NCBI GenBank assembly: GCA_945952175.1
Contig: CAMFHW010000146.1
Coordinates: forward strand, 1-8,745
From: an uncultured Phenylobacterium sp.
GTDB lineage: Bacteria; Pseudomonadota; Alphaproteobacteria; Caulobacterales; Caulobacteraceae
DNA length: 8,745 nt
Direction of reading: 5' to 3'
Shown here: positions 6,113-8,745 of the stretch, one piece after another
How the letters are laid out: each line of letters opens with the position of its first letter
Position numbering within the stretch: position 1 is the first letter of the stretch
Position numbers and translations under genes: made by a program
Notes under the pieces: generated by a model
Seen by the model: the letters and a program-made list of their open reading frames with translations, nothing else
Databases searched by the model: none
Told to the model about the DNA's origin: nothing

Positions 6113-6143
6113 TTTGGGCGCCTGGGCCATAGGATCGCCCAAA
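6113..6143. repeat. Inverted repeat in the divergent promoter region
   Basis: TTTGGGCG (6113-6120) and CGCCCAAA (6136-6143) form a perfect 8-base inverted repeat with a 15-base spacer, in the 161-base gap between the divergent HAD and PAS-HisKA-REC genes. A second, shorter one follows: CGCCA (6169-6173) and TGGCG (6177-6181) with a 3-base loop. They could be a binding site or a hairpin in the 5' region of either gene. In DNA this GC-rich, short GC dyads also arise by chance. No clear promoter was recognised in the gap. Confidence 0.35.
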
Positions 6144-6254
6144 GCCTGGGCGCCTTGCGCCAATCGCACGCCAAAGTGGCGAGGCGAAGAACTGCGACAC
6201 CTTCGCGGGCTCAACTGGCTTGGTTCTTTTGTTGATTCCATCCCGGGGGCGGGC

Positions 6255-7376
6255 ATGCCGGGTTTTCTAAGCCGTCTGGGGGCGAGCCTTCGGGCGCTCG
6301 GCGACCGGTTGAGCGGCCAGGCCCTGGCGGCGGCCGAGGCCGACGCCCAGATCGCGCAAGACCGCCTGCGCGAGGCGATCGACCTCTTGCCCGAGGGCGT
6401 GGTGTTCCTCGACGGCGAGGGCCGCTACGTCCTGTGGAACCGCCGCTATGCGGAGATCTACCATCGCTCGGCCGACCTGTTTCGGCCAGGCGCCCGGCTG
6501 GCCGACACCCTGAAGGTCGGCGTGGCGCGGGGCGACTATCCGGACGCCATCGGCCGCGAGGACGAATGGCTGGCGGCGCGGCTCGACAAGCTGATGAACC
6601 CGACCGGCGCGCGCCACGAGCAGAAGATCTCCGACGGCCGCTGGCTGATGATCGAGGAACGGCGCACCTCCGACGGCGGGGTGATCGGGCTGCGGGTCGA
6701 CATCACCGCCATGAAGAACCAGGCCGCGGCCCTGGAGGACGCCCTGCACCGCGCCGAGGCCGCGAGCCGGGCCAAGACCGACTTCCTGGCCGATATGAGC
6801 CACGAGTTGCGCACGCCGCTGAACGGGGTGATGGGCCTGGTCCAGGCGCTGGCGGCGACGGGGCTGACCGCGGCCCAGCGCGGACTGGTCGACGAGATCC
6901 TGACCTCGGCCGACCGGCTGGACCAGCTGGTCGGCGGCCTGCTCGACTATGGCGACGCCGCGCGCGACATCGACCGGCCCGACCACGCCCCGGCCGAGAC
7001 CCCGCCCCTGCGGGTCCTGGCGGCCGACGACAACCCGACCAACCGCAAGGTGGTCGAGCTGCTGCTCGGCGCGGCGGGCGCCGAGGTGGTCAGCGTCGAG
7101 AACGGCGCCGACGCCGTGGCCGCCTGGCGCGAAGGCGCCTTCGACCTGGTGCTGATGGACCTGCGCATGCCGGTCATGGACGGTCTCGACGCCATCCGGG
7201 CGATCCGTCGGGCCGAGGGCGCGGGCCTGCCCCGGGCGCCGATCATCGTCGTCAGCGCCAACGCTTCGCCCGACGACCGGGAGGCCTCGGCGGAGGCCGG
7301 GGCGGATCGTCACATCGGCAAGCCGCTGCGCGCCGAGGAGCTGTTCGCCGCGATCTCCAGCGTGCTGGCGGCTTAG
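6255..7376 (+). CDS. PAS-HisKA-response regulator protein lacking the kinase ATPase domain
   Basis: This 373-residue soluble signalling protein has an N-terminal helix (about 15-42), a PAS-type sensor (about 42-153: LLPEGVVFLDGEGRYVLWNRRYAEIY), and a HisKA dimerisation helix with the phosphoacceptor site FLADMSHELRTPLNG (His183). After the second HisKA helix (VDEILTSADRLDQLVGGLLDYG) come only about 20 linker residues. A complete receiver domain follows (about 252-373): Asp258/Asp259, phosphoacceptor Asp302 in LVLMDLRMP, Ser334 and Lys356 in GKP. The HATPase_c domain with N, G1 and G2 boxes (about 120-150 residues) is entirely absent, so the protein cannot phosphorylate itself. It could pass phosphate between His183 and Asp302, serve as a scaffold, or be phosphorylated by a partner. 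The ATG at 6255 was chosen because upstream in-frame sequence does not look coding; its ribosome site is weak. It overlaps the stop of the convergent DUF1272 gene by 4 bases. Confidence 0.88.
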   Translation: MPGFLSRLGASLRALGDRLSGQALAAAEADAQIAQDRLREAIDLLPEGVVFLDGEGRYVLWNRRYAEIYHRSADLFRPGARLADTLKVGVARGDYPDAIGREDEWLAARLDKLMNPTGARHEQKISDGRWLMIEERRTSDGGVIGLRVDITAMKNQAAALEDALHRAEAASRAKTDFLADMSHELRTPLNGVMGLVQALAATGLTAAQRGLVDEILTSADRLDQLVGGLLDYGDAARDIDRPDHAPAETPPLRVLAADDNPTNRKVVELLLGAAGAEVVSVENGADAVAAWREGAFDLVLMDLRMPVMDGLDAIRAIRRAEGAGLPRAPIIVVSANASPDDREASAEAGADRHIGKPLRAEELFAAISSVLAA

Positions 7377-7618
7377 GCGGCGCAGACCTTGTGGTTTCCG
7401 ACCACCCGCTCGGTCGAGGCGGGATACTTGGCCAGGAGCGCCGACGGACGGATCGGCCGGGCCGTGAAGTCCCCGCCGCAATTCGGGCAGGCGCCGCCGA
7501 GCCGGGTCTCGACACAGTCGGCGCAGAAGGTGCATTCGAAGGTGCAGATGCGCGCCTCGGCGCTGTCGGCCGGAAGGTCGCGGTCGCAGCACTCGCAGTT
7601 GGGTTTCAGGATCAGCAT
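7373..7618 (-). CDS. DUF1272 family cysteine-rich protein
   Basis: This 81-residue protein is of unknown function. It starts MLILKPNCECCDRDLPADS and has ten cysteines: Cys8, 10, 11, 25, 29, 32, 35, 44, 47 and 79. They are arranged as CxCC, C-x3-C-x2-C-x2-C and CPNC, and all but Cys79 probably bind zinc in one or two knuckles. The C-terminal signature is LLAKYPASTERV. The layout and length fit DUF1272, for which I know no experimental role. The ATG at 7618 gives the standard family start and has GAGG five bases upstream; earlier in-frame ATGs add a basic stretch unlike the family. The TAA stop overlaps the stop of the convergent signalling gene (TTAG, 7373-7376), which leaves no room for a terminator between them. 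Confidence 0.88.
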   Translation of the reverse strand: MLILKPNCECCDRDLPADSAEARICTFECTFCADCVETRLGGACPNCGGDFTARPIRPSALLAKYPASTERVVGNHKVCAA

Positions 7619-7630
7619 CGGGGCCTCGAT

Positions 7631-7636
7631 ATTATA
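7631..7636 (-). promoter_or_regulatory. Possible -10 element upstream of the DUF1272 gene
   Basis: The minus strand reads TATAAT here, a perfect sigma-70 -10 hexamer and rare in such GC-rich DNA. It ends 12 bases before the ATG, so transcription would start about 5 bases before the codon and cut into the GAGG ribosome site. At 17 bases upstream the -35 hexamer is poor (TCGAGC). It could be a leaderless promoter or chance. Confidence 0.3.
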
Positions 7637-7707
7637 GGCGATCAGGTGGGTATGCTCGATCCGGCGAATGGCTGAAATGACCAATTTCCCTCGTTTCCGG
7701 ACATGCA

Positions 7708-7736
7708 TTGACCGCACCCGCGGGACTCACTAACTA
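7708..7736 (+). promoter_or_regulatory. Candidate housekeeping promoter of carA
   Basis: TTGACCG at 7708-7714 fits the Caulobacter housekeeping -35 (TTGAC-rich). About 15 bases later ACTAACTA (7729-7736) partly matches the -10 pattern GCTANAWC that I recall for that sigma factor. A transcript starting near 7743 would have a leader of about 55 bases before the carA ATG. The match is partial. No attenuator, PyrR-type or arginine operator was recognised in the leader. Confidence 0.4.
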
Positions 7737-7797
7737 CGCGGCCGTTTGCGCGGACCCAAGGCCCGCGATCTTTGCCCGAAAACCGGAGATGGACGCC

Positions 7798-8745
7798 ATG
7801 ACCGCGCTGCTGCCTGGAGTAACCGGCGTCCTCGTCCTGGCGGACGGCGCGGTCCTGCAAGGGATCGGGGTGGGCGCGACCGGCGCCGCGGTCGGCGAGG
7901 TCTGCTTCAACACCGCCATGACCGGCTACCAGGAGATCCTGACCGACCCCTCCTACATGGCCCAGATCGTCGCCTTCACCTTCCCGCATGTCGGCAATGT
8001 CGGCACGAACCTGGAAGACCTGGAGCAGATGTCGGGCGGCGCCGAGACGGCGGCCCGCGGCGCGATCTTCCGCGACGTCCCCACCCTACCCGCCAACTGG
8101 CGCGCCGATTCCGACCTCGACAGCTGGATGAAGCGGCGCGGCGTGATCGGCCTGGCCGGGGTCGACACCCGGGCGCTCACCCGCGTGATCCGCGAGAAGG
8201 GCATGCCGCACGGCGTCATCGCCCACGCCCCCGACGGCAAGTTCGACATCCCGGCCCTGGTGAAGCAGGCGGCCGACTGGGCCGGCCTGGTCGGCCTGGA
8301 CCTGGCCAAGGACGCGAGCTGCCTGCAGCCCTTCAAGTACGAGGAGGGCCTCTATGCCTGGCCGGAAGGCTACGCCAAGCCGGACGGCTCGAAGTACAGG
8401 GTCGTGGTCGTCGATTACGGCGTGAAGCGCAATATCCTGCGCGCGCTCTCCTCGATCGGCGCCGACGTGACCGTGGTGCCCGCCAAGACCACGGCCGAGG
8501 AAATCCTGGCCCGCAAGCCCGACGGCGTCATGCTGTCAAACGGCCCCGGCGACCCGGCGGCGACCGGCGAATACGCCGTGCCCGAGATCAGGAAGCTGGT
8601 CGACAGCGGCACCCCGGTGTTCGGCATCTGCCTCGGCCACCAGATGATGGCGCTGGCGCTCGGCGCCCAGACCATGAAGATGGAGCAAGGCCACCACGGC
8701 GCGAACCATCCCGTGAAGGACCTGACCACCGGCAAGGTCGAGATC
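7798..8745 (+). CDS. carA: Carbamoyl-phosphate synthase small (glutaminase) subunit, 5' part
   Basis: CarA hydrolyses glutamine and channels ammonia to CarB, which makes carbamoyl phosphate for arginine and pyrimidine synthesis. The 316 visible residues, of roughly 390-400, contain the N-terminal CPSase domain (LADGAVLQGIGVGATGAAVG, then EVCFNTAMTGYQEILTDPSY, FTFPHVGNVGTN and GLAGVDTRALTRVIREKG) and most of the class I glutamine amidotransferase domain (VVVVDYGVKRNILRAL, MLSNGPGDPA, VFGICLGHQMMALALG). The nucleophile is Cys278. The catalytic His-Glu pair lies beyond the window edge. The ATG at 7798 has CGGAG nine bases upstream. The in-frame ATG at 7789 lies against that same motif, too close to use it. 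carB is expected downstream but not shown. The gene is divergent from the DUF1272 gene across 179 bases. Confidence 0.95.
   Translation, partial: MTALLPGVTGVLVLADGAVLQGIGVGATGAAVGEVCFNTAMTGYQEILTDPSYMAQIVAFTFPHVGNVGTNLEDLEQMSGGAETAARGAIFRDVPTLPANWRADSDLDSWMKRRGVIGLAGVDTRALTRVIREKGMPHGVIAHAPDGKFDIPALVKQAADWAGLVGLDLAKDASCLQPFKYEEGLYAWPEGYAKPDGSKYRVVVVDYGVKRNILRALSSIGADVTVVPAKTTAEEILARKPDGVMLSNGPGDPAATGEYAVPEIRKLVDSGTPVFGICLGHQMMALALGAQTMKMEQGHHGANHPVKDLTTGKVEI

Noticed and set aside
6114..6254. Upstream start of the PAS-HisKA-REC gene at 6114.
   Set aside because: The extra 47 residues show no domain, are rich in Trp and Arg, and would use up nearly all of the divergent promoter region.
6267..7592. 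Minus-strand open frame of 441 codons opposite the PAS-HisKA-REC gene.
   Set aside because: It is an antisense shadow of a gene with clear HisKA and receiver motifs, and no family is recognisable in it.
6434..7675. Plus-strand open frame of 413 codons overlapping the signalling gene in another frame.
   Set aside because: It is an Arg/Gly-rich out-of-frame reading with no domain; the true frame is the one with SHELRTP and LMDLRMP.
7619..7717. Upstream start of the DUF1272 gene at 7717 (114 residues).
   Set aside because: The added 33 residues are basic and unlike the family, which begins MLxLxPNCECC; the ATG at 7618 has a fitting GAGG.

Overview
The window is GC-rich alphaproteobacterial chromosome, most likely from the Caulobacterales (Caulobacter/Phenylobacterium-like). 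The support is the RpoD N-terminus, an alphaproteobacterial DnaG without zinc ligands, CarA, and very high third-position GC. No tRNA, rRNA, CRISPR array, IS element or phage gene was seen. All intergenic gaps are under 200 bases.

Layout. Eight consecutive genes read leftwards on the minus strand from about 5325 to 1. In transcription order they are: a four-helix membrane protein (5325-4948), an AhpD/carboxymuconolactone-decarboxylase-like protein (4936-4385), an ECF sigma factor of the SigJ/ECF41 type with a fused SnoaL-like domain (4383 to about 3500), an ArsR-type repressor (3430-3089), an SRPBCC/AHSA1 protein (3089-2586), a second four-helix membrane protein (2589-2170), DNA primase dnaG (2164-278), and the start of the primary sigma factor gene rpoD (175 to beyond base 1). 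Further right are a HAD hydrolase on the minus strand (6093-5398), divergent from a PAS-HisKA-REC signalling protein on the plus strand (6255-7376). That gene converges, with a 4-base stop-stop overlap, on a DUF1272 cysteine-rich protein (7618-7373, minus). The 5' 80% of carA runs rightwards off the end (7798-8745).

How the genes work together. The first three leftward genes look like a self-contained ECF41 regulon. A site matching the ECF41 promoter pattern (CGTCACA, 16-base spacer, CGTC) lies about 25 bases upstream of the membrane-protein start. The order membrane protein, CMD-fold protein, sigma factor suggests that the sigma factor drives its own operon. The next three genes (ArsR, SRPBCC, membrane protein) overlap by 1 and 4 bases and form a second operon, preceded by a conspicuous AT-rich inverted repeat that is a good candidate ArsR operator. 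Its last gene stops only 5 bases before the GTG start of dnaG, so the primase gene sits at the end of an accessory regulatory operon.

Points most worth a second look: (1) the ECF41-type promoter and operon; (2) the sigma-factor reading frame has no stop codon where the protein should end and runs on through arsR and much of the SRPBCC gene, which suggests a 1-base deletion or assembly error, or a true extended protein; (3) the PAS-HisKA-REC protein has no ATPase domain; (4) dnaG is coupled to the ArsR operon. No convincing wholly new system is visible. The ECF41/ArsR pair inserted next to dnaG-rpoD is the most unusual feature.
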